Assembly (NCBI GenBank): GCA_030037545.1
Contig: JASHRF010000060.1
Span: forward strand, 123,712-187,711
DNA from: Acidobacteriaceae bacterium
GTDB lineage: Bacteria; Acidobacteriota; Terriglobia; Terriglobales; Acidobacteriaceae
DNA: 64,000 nucleotides
Reading direction: 5' to 3'
Part shown: positions 28,979 to 37,576 of the stretch, in pieces
Numbering within the stretch: the stretch's first letter is position 1
How the letters are laid out: each line of letters opens with the position of its first letter
Notes under the pieces: generated by a model
The model's database searches: none
The model's input: only the letters and a program-made list of their open reading frames with translations
Told to the model about the DNA's origin: nothing
Translations under genes and position numbers: made by a program

Positions 28979-29407
28979 ATGCCAGGTATCCATAGCGAAA
29001 GAGTAATCCTGATCGAGGGCAACGCGAACGAGATCGTTCCCAACGCCAAACTGGCGGACGACATGCATGGGTTCGTGATCGTGGTTCCGCCCGGGGAAGA
29101 AGGCGAGCGGCTGCTCGATATGCTGTGGCGGATCACGATGGTCTATACATGCAGACCGGATTGGCTCAGGCACCGAGTAAAGGTGAGCAAGATGGTGGAA
29201 GCGGTGATGAGCAAAGAGAGCCGTGAGCCCAAACCAGAGCGCCATCCGGCGCGTAGGAGCGGGAAGGCCGATCATACGCGAGGTGATGAGTTGGCGTTGT
29301 CGAGTTCCCTCGCCGGTCCGGCTCCATCACCGAACGCTAAATTGCGCAGGGCAATCGCATCGCTGCCGGCATCCCGGGATGGAAGTAAAACCAGAACGCA
29401 AAAGTGA
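28979..29407 (+). CDS. Hypothetical small protein with basic tail
   Basis: 142 residues from the ATG at 28979, preceded by AGGGGGAG. Residues 1-70 look globular (ERVILIEGNANEIVP, GFVIVVPPGEEGERLLDML); the last 70 are basic, Ser/Pro-rich and probably disordered. No family recognised. It ends 6 bp before the metallophosphoesterase gene and is probably co-transcribed with it. Confidence 0.5.
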   Translation: MPGIHSERVILIEGNANEIVPNAKLADDMHGFVIVVPPGEEGERLLDMLWRITMVYTCRPDWLRHRVKVSKMVEAVMSKESREPKPERHPARRSGKADHTRGDELALSSSLAGPAPSPNAKLRRAIASLPASRDGSKTRTQK

Positions 29408-29413
29408 ACTCAC

Positions 29414-30175
29414 ATGCGAGCGCTTGTGATCTCCGACATCCATGCCAATTTACCGGCTCTCGAAGCGGTGCTTGCCGCTGCGCCCCAGTATGATGCTGTG
29501 TGGAATCTCGGCGATATTGTTGGCTACGGCGCAAACCCGAATGAAGTGGTTGAGCTGGCGAGGAGCCTTGGCGGAATTGTGGTGCGCGGTAATCACGACA
29601 GGGCGTGCAGCGGAAACCTGAGGTATGGCGAGTTCTTCGACTTTAGCCAACATGCGCGCTATTCAATCAGTTGGACACGGAAGGCCTTACGCGAAGAAAA
29701 CACCAAGTGGTTGTCCCGGTTGGCTCGCGGCCCCGTAAGACCGCTCGGACGCAAGGTGGCATGTGTTCACGGCTCGCCGCAGGACGAGGACGAATACATC
29801 CTTGGTGGAGAGGTCGCTCGGGAGGCTTTTCGAGCGAGCTGTGCTCGGATCATCCTCTGTGGCCATACGCACGGGCAGTATGGCTGGTCCTCAAATAGGC
29901 GTCGACTGGATCTTCTCAAACCAGATTTTGACTCCCGCACCGGCGCGGTACGGTTTGAACTGCCTTTGCGCACTGGGAATCGCTATCTTCTGAATCCGGG
30001 ATCAGTCGGCCAACCTCGCGACCACGACTGGCGCGCGGCATTCGCAGTTTATGACGACAATGAGGCGATGTTCACCTGGCATCGCGTCCCGTACAAAGTA
30101 CTGACAGCACAAAGAAGAATCCTGCGGGCTGAGCTTCCCGAGATCCTCGCGACACGGCTGCGAGATGGCACGTAA
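29414..30175 (+). CDS. Metallophosphoesterase (YfcE/MJ0936-like)
   Basis: 253 residues. Metal-binding motifs appear in order: SDIHAN (Asp-x-His), GDIVGYG, GNHD, then VHGSP and GHTHGQY, as in calcineurin-like phosphoesterases. The first helix ANLPALEAVL and NPGSVGQPRD near the end match the YfcE/MJ0936 branch. Substrate unknown (phosphodiesters or phosphoproteins). A second member of the superfamily follows. Confidence 0.85.
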   Translation: MRALVISDIHANLPALEAVLAAAPQYDAVWNLGDIVGYGANPNEVVELARSLGGIVVRGNHDRACSGNLRYGEFFDFSQHARYSISWTRKALREENTKWLSRLARGPVRPLGRKVACVHGSPQDEDEYILGGEVAREAFRASCARIILCGHTHGQYGWSSNRRRLDLLKPDFDSRTGAVRFELPLRTGNRYLLNPGSVGQPRDHDWRAAFAVYDDNEAMFTWHRVPYKVLTAQRRILRAELPEILATRLRDGT

Positions 30176-30314
30176 GCGACTTCGCGATGATGCGATTAAA
30201 CGTCATTGTCCGGAGCTGTCTGTGCTTTGCAGCTACGGTGGTTCCACAAGGAGTGATTTACTAACGAGCACGAATATAGACACCCACAGGCAACGATACG
30301 ACAAGGAAAGATCA

Positions 30315-30953
30315 ATGCGCTTGGTAATTATCTCCGATACTCACGGCAGGCATGACCTGATCGGAAACCTTCCCGACGGGGACGTCCTTGTTCACGCTGG
30401 CGACTTCATGAACTCCGGGTTGTATGCGGAGGAAATCATATCGTTCAATCGCTGGCTGGGGGAACAGCCAATCACGCAACGCGTGGTCTGCGGCGGAAAT
30501 CACGATCGGCTCTTTCAACACGCTCCGCAACAAGCACGAGCTTTGCTGACGAACGCGCTCTATCTCGAGAATTCAGGAGTCAGTATTGACGGGGTTTCCT
30601 TCTGGGCATCGCCCTATACGCCCATCTTCCTGAATTGGGCGTTCATGTACCCTCGCGGGCCTGCGGCCAATCAGTATTGGGACCAGATTCCCGCTGACCT
30701 CGACGTCCTTATCACGCATGGTCCTCCCTACGGCATTCTGGACCAAACTGCACCTGGGGGAGAACATCTCGGATGCGTGGAACTGCTCAAAGCTGTTCAG
30801 GCAAAGAAACCGAAGATCCACATTTTCGGCCATATTCACGGAGGCGCTGGCACCTTCGAGAACGGCGATACCCGGTTTATCAATGCTGCATATCTCAACG
30901 AGCGGTACCGGCCGGTGGAGCCCGCAGGCATCATTCGAATCATCGATCTCTAG
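30315..30953 (+). CDS. Metallophosphoesterase (MPPED1/2-like)
   Basis: 212 residues from ATG 30315 behind AAGGAAAG. Motifs are SDTHGRHD, GDFMN, GGNHDR, THGPPYG and GHIHGG, with SPYTPIFLNWAFM in between, the pattern of MPPED/239AB-type phosphodiesterases. It differs clearly from the upstream enzyme and is therefore not a recent duplicate. The cellular substrate is unknown. Confidence 0.85.
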   Translation: MRLVIISDTHGRHDLIGNLPDGDVLVHAGDFMNSGLYAEEIISFNRWLGEQPITQRVVCGGNHDRLFQHAPQQARALLTNALYLENSGVSIDGVSFWASPYTPIFLNWAFMYPRGPAANQYWDQIPADLDVLITHGPPYGILDQTAPGGEHLGCVELLKAVQAKKPKIHIFGHIHGGAGTFENGDTRFINAAYLNERYRPVEPAGIIRIIDL

Positions 30954-31009
30954 GATCTGGTCTCAATCCTCCCGAACCTTTTCATCGCGCTCCGGTTTAG
31001 CGTGCCAGC

Positions 31010-31579
31010 TCAGTAGTAATCACCAAAAAGTTCCCGATCCTCACGTGCTTTCTCGGCATAATAGCGCTTCATTCTATCCGCATTTCTTTTTGCACGGACT
31101 TCAGGAAGCAACTGAAATGCCTTTTGCCTGCATTTGGTCGCGCAGAAACGCTGGTCTTCTTGTCGCGCCTGCATCCATTGATCACAAATGGGGCATTTCC
31201 GTATCGACCAAATCCGGCCCGCGCACTGTAAGGCAACAAGAGCAGTAAGCAGTCGATAATCCTGAAGCTGTTTGGCGTCAATGCAACCGAGTCTAAGTTC
31301 CGTCGGCCGCCTGCGGCTGTTCAGCGGAAAATATGGGCGCACGCCAAAGTTTGCAAAACACGCCTCGAAAGCTCTCGCTTGCCGATCTTCGGTAGGTTTG
31401 ATTGCTCTATCTCCTTTTCGCTGAAAGACGCTTAACCACTTAACGATTGGATGGTCGGTATCCAACGTATTGAGATGTTCGAGCAGAAAAGAAGCTAGTC
31501 GGAGTTTGGGCAGCTTGAACTGGACAATAGGATCTAACGACCACTCTTCTACCGTTTGTGTCAGACGCTTTCCTTTCAT
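31010..31579 (-). CDS. Hypothetical protein with C-terminal CGNR-like zinc finger
   Basis: 189 residues. The C-terminus has RKCPICDQWMQ followed by RFCATKCRQKAF, i.e. CxxC plus CxxxC, a small zinc finger like that closing CGNR-type putative regulators. Residues 1-130 are helical and unrecognised. The gene is divergent from the split recombinase, and its promoter should lie in 31580-31700. Confidence 0.55.
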   Translation of the reverse strand: MKGKRLTQTVEEWSLDPIVQFKLPKLRLASFLLEHLNTLDTDHPIVKWLSVFQRKGDRAIKPTEDRQARAFEACFANFGVRPYFPLNSRRRPTELRLGCIDAKQLQDYRLLTALVALQCAGRIWSIRKCPICDQWMQARQEDQRFCATKCRQKAFQLLPEVRAKRNADRMKRYYAEKAREDRELFGDYY

Positions 31580-31925
31580 CTCACTCTTCCTTAATTTGTA
31601 GCCGACGGCTTATTGGAAATTAATTCATTTACAAAGATACACTCGAAACCTAGCTGCCGCAAGAGACTCTCATTTCGAATAAGTGTTGAAGCCGAGATTG
31701 CAACCATGTTCAAAAGGCCAAAACACAGCGGCGTGACCAATTCGCATCCACTCCACGGCTGGGCGAGCAGGGGACAGATGCACTTCCCTTGTCAGACAAG
31801 CGTCGATATGGCGTCTCTGCGGCTCGGGCAATCTTCTACCAATACAACACCTATTCAAACCCGCCGCGCGTTGGCATCGAAAGAAATCCTCAGCCAACTT
31901 CCTGTGGCACGAAAGAAAAAGACCA
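31580..31925. other. Intergenic region between divergent genes
   Basis: 346 bp separating the zinc-finger gene from the recombinase. It has an AT-rich stretch at about 31595-31640 that may hold promoters. A plus-strand frame (31613-31984) shows no motif and overlaps the recombinase, so it is not called. Confidence 0.4.
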
Positions 31926-32654
31926 ATGATAAACATCCAAACCACAACCCCTGCCTCACAGGGCTGCCCCGTGCTGTCTACTGATGCACTCCGCGAGTTG
32001 ATCAGAGATTGGGATCAATCACGCCCGAGTGCGGAACTCATTTCCACGCTGGAAGAGGCCTGCTCACATCCACCGCTAGCCAATGTGCGAGCGACGAAAC
32101 CAATCAGCAATCGAAGAGGCAAGAGCATGTCACGGCGCAAGGGGCAAAACGGAACGGTTGAAAAGCACGGGAATTATTACACCCTCCGGGTGTGGATGGA
32201 CGTTGAGGGTCAAGAAGAGCGTGCACACGTGCGCATCAAGATTTGCCCTATCAAGAGGGGAAGCCCGGGCTGGCTCAATACTTCAGAGCGCCAAAACAAA
32301 GCGAAGGAGATCATCGAAAAGATCAGGGCGAACAGCCCGGAACGCTTTAACGAAGTCGTTCTGCAAACTCACCTTGGTGAGAGGACATTCCGTGAGCAGA
32401 GCGAAATCTTCCTGCAAAACTTACGGATCCGGGCAGAGGCCCGCGAAAAAGCTGGAGTGGATTCAACCGCATCCGGGTCAGCTGGGACCTTGGAGAACTG
32501 GGAGGGAATCATCAGAAATTGGCTGATCCCGATGCTGGGGGATTTACCCCTCTCGAAAGTCAACAACGGGTCTCTGAAGCGCGTGGTGGCCTGGATGAAA
32601 ACGGGTGGCCCGATGCCATCAGCCGAAAAAGAGAAGAAGGTTAATCATGAGTAA
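31926..32654 (+). CDS. N-terminal part of split tyrosine recombinase (SAM-like/core-binding domain)
   Basis: 242 residues from ATG 31926; a shorter form from ATG 32127 (after GAGG) would begin MSRRKGQNGTVEKHGN, a common start in this family. It contains the arm and core-binding domains (GNYYTLRVWMDVEGQ, GERTFREQSEIFL, NWEGIIRNWLIPMLGDLPLSKVNNGSLKRVV) but no catalytic residues. It ends eight bases inside the following gene, which supplies the catalytic domain in another frame. Confidence 0.7.
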   Translation: MINIQTTTPASQGCPVLSTDALRELIRDWDQSRPSAELISTLEEACSHPPLANVRATKPISNRRGKSMSRRKGQNGTVEKHGNYYTLRVWMDVEGQEERAHVRIKICPIKRGSPGWLNTSERQNKAKEIIEKIRANSPERFNEVVLQTHLGERTFREQSEIFLQNLRIRAEAREKAGVDSTASGSAGTLENWEGIIRNWLIPMLGDLPLSKVNNGSLKRVVAWMKTGGPMPSAEKEKKVNHE

Positions 32655-33534
32655 GGTAAGGCCGAAGAAGCCATTGTCTGCCGCTACTATCAATGCTTAT
32701 GTGGATGTGGCGAAGCACGTAGTTGCCTCAGCAGTCGATGAGGAAACCGGAAAGCGGCTCTACCATCCCGACTGGGACAACAAGTTCATGGGGGTGCCCA
32801 AGATCAACAAGAAAAAGCAGAAGAGGCCGAGCATCTCTTCGAAGATCATGACAGGGCTGGCGAACTACGGTGTCACGCTCTATCGCGTCCTCTTCATCCT
32901 TTTGGCAGCGACGGGCGCCAGGATTGGAGAGATGTTGGGAATTGAGATCGGCAAGCATATTTCTCCGGATTTCCGGACGATCTTCATCCGCCAGAAGGTG
33001 CGGAAAGGCAAAATCGAATGTTACCTCAAAACAGACGCAAGCTACCGTGACATCGATCTGCACCCGGCCATATCGGCAGTTCTCAGAGGGTTTGTCGGAG
33101 AGCGCCAGTCCGGCCTGGTTTTCTGCGGTGACGCAGGCAAGCCGATTTCGGCTGCCACTATATATTCGCGCCATCTGCATCCCGCGTTGAAAGCTCTTGG
33201 CTACCAAAATAAATTTGACCACAGCCACAAGGCTGGCTTCCACGCACTGCGCCGCTTCCGCAACACGTTTCTGAAGAACTTTACGCGTTGCCCGGAAGGC
33301 CTACGTAAATATTGGCTTGCATGGGCTAGAGGCGAGGACAAAGACGAACGTGGTGGAGGATCGGAGGACATGGATGATCGCTACGACATGATCGAGGACA
33401 ACCTGCCGTTTCGCCTCCAGATGGCCGAGGAGTGTGGATTCGGGTTCGAATTGCCCTCTCTTGTACCCACTGTACCCAATTCCGACCAGAACCAAAGCGC
33501 CTCAACCTGCTCTCAACCACAACAAAATGAATAA
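32647..33534 (+). CDS. Catalytic part of split tyrosine recombinase
   Basis: 295 residues from ATG 32647, which overlaps the previous stop by 8 bases and has GAAGAAGG upstream. It contains TGARIGEMLG (catalytic Arg), AGFHALRRFRNTF (His-x-x-Arg), WLAWARGEDKDERGGG in place of the usual GHA region, and DMDDRYDMI with the likely nucleophilic Tyr. It lacks a DNA core-binding domain of its own. Activity would require partnership with the upstream protein or a frameshift; otherwise this is a decayed integrase. Confidence 0.7.
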   Translation: MSKVRPKKPLSAATINAYVDVAKHVVASAVDEETGKRLYHPDWDNKFMGVPKINKKKQKRPSISSKIMTGLANYGVTLYRVLFILLAATGARIGEMLGIEIGKHISPDFRTIFIRQKVRKGKIECYLKTDASYRDIDLHPAISAVLRGFVGERQSGLVFCGDAGKPISAATIYSRHLHPALKALGYQNKFDHSHKAGFHALRRFRNTFLKNFTRCPEGLRKYWLAWARGEDKDERGGGSEDMDDRYDMIEDNLPFRLQMAEECGFGFELPSLVPTVPNSDQNQSASTCSQPQQNE

Positions 33535-33543
33535 CTTGACTGG

Positions 33544-33575
33544 AGCATTCAAGGGACTACCGCCCCTTGAATGCT
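33544..33575 (+). terminator. Hairpin terminator after recombinase
   Basis: A perfect 12-bp stem, AGCATTCAAGGG with CCCTTGAATGCT, closes an 8-base loop 10 bp after the recombinase stop. No strong T-run follows. Confidence 0.6.
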
Positions 33576-34109
33576 TAGTGCCCTCGTAGACATCGTTAGA
33601 GTTATAAGTAACTGATTCTATTTGACTTGCTTCTGTTTTTGCTTAGGCGTAGGCCGTTTTTCCCTATACCCAACCTGTACCCAGAGACGTCAGGCTCGAT
33701 CTGCGCAAAGAATAATGATGAATATGCTTTTCACACCCCCTCTCAGCTAGATCAAGTCACTTTTTAATCCAGGCATTCTGCTCGTGGATCCCGTCCATGG
33801 CCACTTGTCCCCAAACGGCCTTTATCTCAGGAAAGAAAAAATACTATGACCAGCATCCACAGCCGGGGTCCTCCGCTGTTTGATCCGTTGTGCTCGTCGC
33901 CGATCGGAAGGCCAGACTCTGTTCGGCGATCAACCACTTAACCATATAACTCCGCTAGCGTTCAAGAGTTTTCCTTAATGCCTGCGGATCGCAACTGCCC
34001 TCGGCCGGAACCAATCTGTTCCAGCCTCCAAATAACTCACAACCGGTTCAGCAGCCGTGGAGATCCCATGTTCGGGAATTCCGCGGCTGTTGCTTTTGGA
34101 GACGTATTC
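33576..34109. other. Intergenic region before the PrimPol-like gene
   Basis: About 530 bp with no recognised gene; the frame of the following gene is open from 33978, but its start is more likely 34110. Confidence 0.4.
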
Positions 34110-34850
34110 ATGGACCTTGAAAAATTTTTCTCGCAACTCTCAAATTCACCCTCTGCGGCATTCAGGTCGCGCCAATATACGCGCCCTTCTGCTCTCCCTG
34201 AAGAAATCCGCCAAGCCGCAGCTCGGGGCCTAAAGCTATTCCCGGTCAGCTTACCGGCAAAGCTAACCGGGTGTCCCAACCTTTTGATCTGTGAAGCTAC
34301 CTGTGACCTCTCACGATTGGAAGAGTTATCAGTCACCGCACAGCCATTGTGGGGATACCGCGTAGCCGTCGGTCCATCTGGACTGTGCGTTTGGCATGTG
34401 GGTGGTCCTGTGGGCAGGGCATCGTTTGCATCTCTCGTTCCCGACCTTGACGAATGCTTTACCTTACAGGTGCGCCGCGGAGACTCGGCATGGGCTTTCT
34501 ATCGTTGGCCAAAAGGATTGGTGCTGCGCACTTCGGCGCGGAAGCTGGCTTCAGGCGTCAGCATTATCGGCGAGAGCGACAGTTGCATCGTTCCTCCATC
34601 CGGAGGCGCTGTTTGGGAAAACCTCTGCGCGGAGATTGAAGCTCTTCCGCACTCATTGCGGGAGCTCGCGTTTGAAACCATGGACACCCCTCCGGGGTGC
34701 TTGGCGCCGTCCCCAACGCCATCGCCCCGCCTACTCCCTTGCCGGTCGGTTGCACATTTTGAGAAACCGCATCGGGGTACGCGCAAGAGCTATCCGATCC
34801 ACGGCCAGGCAGGCTGCCGCGAAGGCTATCGGATCTCCCGCCGCCGATAA
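34110..34850 (+). CDS. Degenerate PrimPol-like (bifunctional primase/polymerase N-domain-like) protein
   Basis: 246 residues from ATG 34110 (GGAG 10 bases upstream); starts at 34068 or 33978 would lengthen it. Residues 20-180 follow the outline of bifunctional primase/polymerase domains: GLKLFPVSLPAKLTG, WGYRVAVGPSGLCVWHVGG, SAWAFYRWPKGLVLR, SGVSIIGESDSCIVPPSGG. The acidic pair normally found where GLCVWHVGG lies (VLDID) is missing, so polymerase activity is doubtful. The last 50 residues are Pro/Arg-rich. Family assignment is tentative. Confidence 0.45.
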   Translation: MDLEKFFSQLSNSPSAAFRSRQYTRPSALPEEIRQAAARGLKLFPVSLPAKLTGCPNLLICEATCDLSRLEELSVTAQPLWGYRVAVGPSGLCVWHVGGPVGRASFASLVPDLDECFTLQVRRGDSAWAFYRWPKGLVLRTSARKLASGVSIIGESDSCIVPPSGGAVWENLCAEIEALPHSLRELAFETMDTPPGCLAPSPTPSPRLLPCRSVAHFEKPHRGTRKSYPIHGQAGCREGYRISRRR

Positions 34851-34958
34851 ACGGCTTTCCACCTCTAACCGATCCTCACTTCCACTCAACCATCGATCGG
34901 CTGCGGTGCGCCCTAATCGCAGGGCGCACCGCGACCAATCCTTTTCCGGAGACAAAAA

Positions 34959-35765
34959 ATGAAATCGCCACAAACGCTTATCATCGCCACTGCGGCAAAT
35001 CGCGGCATCATCTATGCTCCCGCCGGCGGTGCAGGAGAATACGCCCCGCTCGCTGTCAACCCTTATCGAGGCTGCGGGCACGGTTGCAGATACTGCTACG
35101 TGCCGGCGGTCAAGCATATGCCCCGGGCAGAGTTCGACGCCAGCGCCATCCCGCGGGAGAACTTTCTAGCCCGGTTGCGGAGGGACGCCGCCAATTTACA
35201 GGCAGTCGGCGTCGGTGGTCAGGTCATGTTGAGCTTTTCGACTGACCCCTACCATCCGGGCGACACATCGCTCACGCGGCAGACCCTCGAGGTTCTGGTC
35301 GAGTACAAATTCGATTTCTGCGTTCTGACCAAGGGCGGCACGCGCGCCTTGAGGGATATCGATCTGTACCGGCCCCGGCATGACTGTTTCGCATCCACCC
35401 TTACCAGTCTCGACGACGGGTTTTCGCATAAATGGGAGCCGCGGGCGGCGCTCCCGGGCGATCGTCTAGCGGCACTCCGCACGTTTTCCGAACGCGGCAT
35501 CTACACGTGGGTTTCGCTCGAGCCCACCCTGGACGCCGAAAGCAGCCTCGCAATTGTCGAGGCCACGCACTCGTTTGTGGACCTTTTCAAGATCGGACGC
35601 GCCAATTACATCGGCGTGACGGCGAAGACCGACTGGAAGAGCTACACCCTGCGCATGGCCGAACTGTGCGCGCGCCTCAGTGTGGCTCACTACTTCAAGC
35701 AGGACCTCGCCTGCTACCTGCCTGCCGGCTATCCGAATCGGATGCGTGTTGAGCAACACCGCTAA
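34959..35765 (+). CDS. Radical SAM protein of the spore-photoproduct-lyase type (Rv2578c-like)
   Basis: 268 residues. CGHGCRYC (Cys39, Cys43, Cys46) is the CxxxCxxC iron-sulfur motif of radical SAM enzymes. NPYRGCGHGCRYCYVPA, LSFSTDPYHPGD and LTKGG are characteristic of the SPL/Rv2578c family. Known spore photoproduct lyases repair UV-induced thymine dimers; close homologues in non-spore-formers are uncharacterised, so repair is an inference. It stands alone between a PrimPol-like gene and a zinc-ribbon gene. Confidence 0.85.
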   Translation: MKSPQTLIIATAANRGIIYAPAGGAGEYAPLAVNPYRGCGHGCRYCYVPAVKHMPRAEFDASAIPRENFLARLRRDAANLQAVGVGGQVMLSFSTDPYHPGDTSLTRQTLEVLVEYKFDFCVLTKGGTRALRDIDLYRPRHDCFASTLTSLDDGFSHKWEPRAALPGDRLAALRTFSERGIYTWVSLEPTLDAESSLAIVEATHSFVDLFKIGRANYIGVTAKTDWKSYTLRMAELCARLSVAHYFKQDLACYLPAGYPNRMRVEQHR

Positions 35766-35886
35766 CTCCGAGGAGGGCCGGACCGTTGCGGATTCCCTGT
35801 AATGGTCAGGCTCTGCTGTGCCCGCTCGCCAGCAGTGGGCGCTCCATTCCTTTGATTGATCAATTCACCGAACACAGGAGGAAGTT

Positions 35887-36384
35887 ATGGATGAAAAAAC
35901 CTTGCGGATTTTGTGCTACCGCGAGATTCTCTCTGCGCGCACTTATGGAAATGACGCGAAGAAAACGCGCCAGAAAATGCGCGCGGGAGAAATTTGCACT
36001 TCCTGCAGAGGCCCACTGCCGGAACCGCGCACATCCGGCCCAAAGTGCTGCGCAAGCTGTGCCGGGAAACATCATGTTCGCATGACATTCTTCCGCTTCC
36101 ACGGATGGCATTGCAGTTTCTACACCGAGCGCTGGCAACGGCTTCCGAAGCGCGTCGTGTTCTGCCAAGCGGCAAATGTTTGGGAAACCGCTAAACGAGG
36201 TAACGGCCTGATCGACGATGCCGCCCGGGATAGGTTGAAACTGTTGATCGATGTGGGCAGAGGCGGCATCATGCTCCGGCTGACCGACGAGCAGTTCCAG
36301 GCGATCGGAGGCGTTCTGCCGAAAGTTCCGAATGTGCCGGACAAGACGGGTGCCGACGGGGAAGATATTTCACTCACGACATAA
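35887..36384 (+). CDS. Hypothetical zinc-ribbon protein
   Basis: 165 residues behind AGGAGGAAG. CTSC (37-40) and CCASC (54-58) form a probable zinc ribbon, followed by MTFFRFHGWHCSFYTERW and a C-terminal helical part (DEQFQAIGGVL). Not recognised further. The gene lies after the radical SAM gene in the same orientation with a 121-bp gap. Confidence 0.55.
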   Translation: MDEKTLRILCYREILSARTYGNDAKKTRQKMRAGEICTSCRGPLPEPRTSGPKCCASCAGKHHVRMTFFRFHGWHCSFYTERWQRLPKRVVFCQAANVWETAKRGNGLIDDAARDRLKLLIDVGRGGIMLRLTDEQFQAIGGVLPKVPNVPDKTGADGEDISLTT

Positions 36385-36970
36385 TTCTCACCAAGTCCGC
36401 CCTAGAGTATCGCGCCAAGATGCCCAAGGACGCATCCGCGAATGCCGCGGAGGGTAGAACATCATCCATTTTGCCGATGGACGAAGACCTTCCCCCCGCC
36501 ACTCAACCTGCTTACAATCTGCGGGCTGCAACTCCAATTCGCAGGGCTGCACGTACGCTCTGCCGGCGAGGTGATGGTCGTATTTTCAGGCATCGTTCTC
36601 CTCCTGGGCGGCTTTGGCGACCACTTCGCCGATCGCCTTGAACTTATAGGGTTTGCAGCCATTGCGCGCTTGGGCTGAAAGCTGCGTCGCTTGGAACATA
36701 TTGCAAGCCAAGCGAACCCCACAGAGACCATTTGTATTCATGCTGGTTAGCTATAACTCTTTTATTTTAAGAAGATTTCCCATGCTTCATTGTGAGTTGC
36801 CTTACCAATTCACGCGACCTTGTGGCGTCACTAGGCTCGGCAGCAGGTTGGCGGCACGACGCATATTCTCTCAAAAAAGCACTATGCAGTAGACAATCCT
36901 ACAGCAAGATTTTTTCCTTGACTTAATCCTGGATCAGTGGGATGCTGTAGATAGTTCTACAGACACAGTA
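36385..36970. other. Regulatory region upstream of the type I R-M operon
   Basis: 586 bp without a supported gene. The last 90 bp contain two matching 18-bp palindromes around a TTGACT element at 36919-36924, the likely promoter of the restriction operon. The rest shows only short frames without motifs. Confidence 0.5.
36887..36962 (+). promoter_or_regulatory. Two-copy palindromic operator in front of the type I R-M operon
   Basis: CAGTAGACAATCCTACAG (36887-36904) and CTGTAGATAGTTCTACAG (36945-36962) share the pattern C(A/T)GTAGA-N4-(T/C)CTACAG. They lie 58 bp apart, start to start, and flank the -35-like TTGACT. The second ends 8 bp before the ATG of the first gene. This is the classic layout for a repressor controlling restriction genes. 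Confidence 0.6.
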
Positions 36971-37576
36971 ATGCTATTAGCCCGAGCTTGTTCTATTTTT
37001 TCCGGATACACCGCGCGCACCCGGCTTGTCCCGGTTGCGCAAGGTGGCGTTCTGGCGATTCAGCTCCGAGACCTTTCCCCGAGTGGAACGCTGGACGTGT
37101 CGAGGTTGGCGCGTGTCCAGCTAGATGACATTCAAGATCGCCACCTTGTCCATTCAGGCGATGTACTCTTTCGCTCGCGTGGTGACCGGAACACCGCGGC
37201 CGTTGTGGGCTCGGATCTCGCAGAAGCGGCTCTGGCGCTGCTCCCGCTGATGATCCTGCGACCCAAGCCGCACGTCATCTCGGGCGAGTATCTGGCGTGG
37301 GCAATCAATCATCCGCACACACAGCGCTTTTTCGACAGTGTTGCTCGTGGCACAAAATTACGAATGGTGTCGCGCGCGAGCCTGGAACATCTTGAACTGG
37401 ACATCCCCGACGTCGAAACGCAGCGAAAGATCGTGGCCATAGACGCTCTGGCTGAACGGGAAAAGGCGCTCTCTGTTCAGGCTGCCGGCCTGCGGAAAGA
37501 ACTGACCAGCAGAATTCTCGGCGAGCGCGCGAAACGGCCCCGGCGTGCCACCGCAACGGAAAGGATTACGAAGTGA
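36971..37576 (+). CDS. Half-size type I specificity subunit (single target-recognition domain)
   Basis: 201 residues, about half of a normal HsdS. It contains one target-recognition domain (LVPVAQGGVLAIQLRDLSPSG, LVHSGDVLFRSRGDRNTAAVV, GEYLAWAINHPHTQRFFDSVARGT) and the following conserved helix (VSRASLEHLELDIPDVETQRKIVAIDALAERE). The hsdM start overlaps its end by GTGA. Single-domain HsdS proteins can dimerise to recognise symmetric sites. A full-length HsdS is encoded downstream in the same operon, so two specificities are possible. Confidence 0.75.
   Translation: MLLARACSIFSGYTARTRLVPVAQGGVLAIQLRDLSPSGTLDVSRLARVQLDDIQDRHLVHSGDVLFRSRGDRNTAAVVGSDLAEAALALLPLMILRPKPHVISGEYLAWAINHPHTQRFFDSVARGTKLRMVSRASLEHLELDIPDVETQRKIVAIDALAEREKALSVQAAGLRKELTSRILGERAKRPRRATATERITK

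Noticed and set aside
29414..30953. Tandem duplication of a phosphoesterase gene
   Set aside because: The two proteins belong to different branches of the superfamily and differ outside the metal motifs.
31613..31984. 123-codon open frame before the split recombinase
   Set aside because: No family resemblance, and it overlaps the better supported recombinase start.
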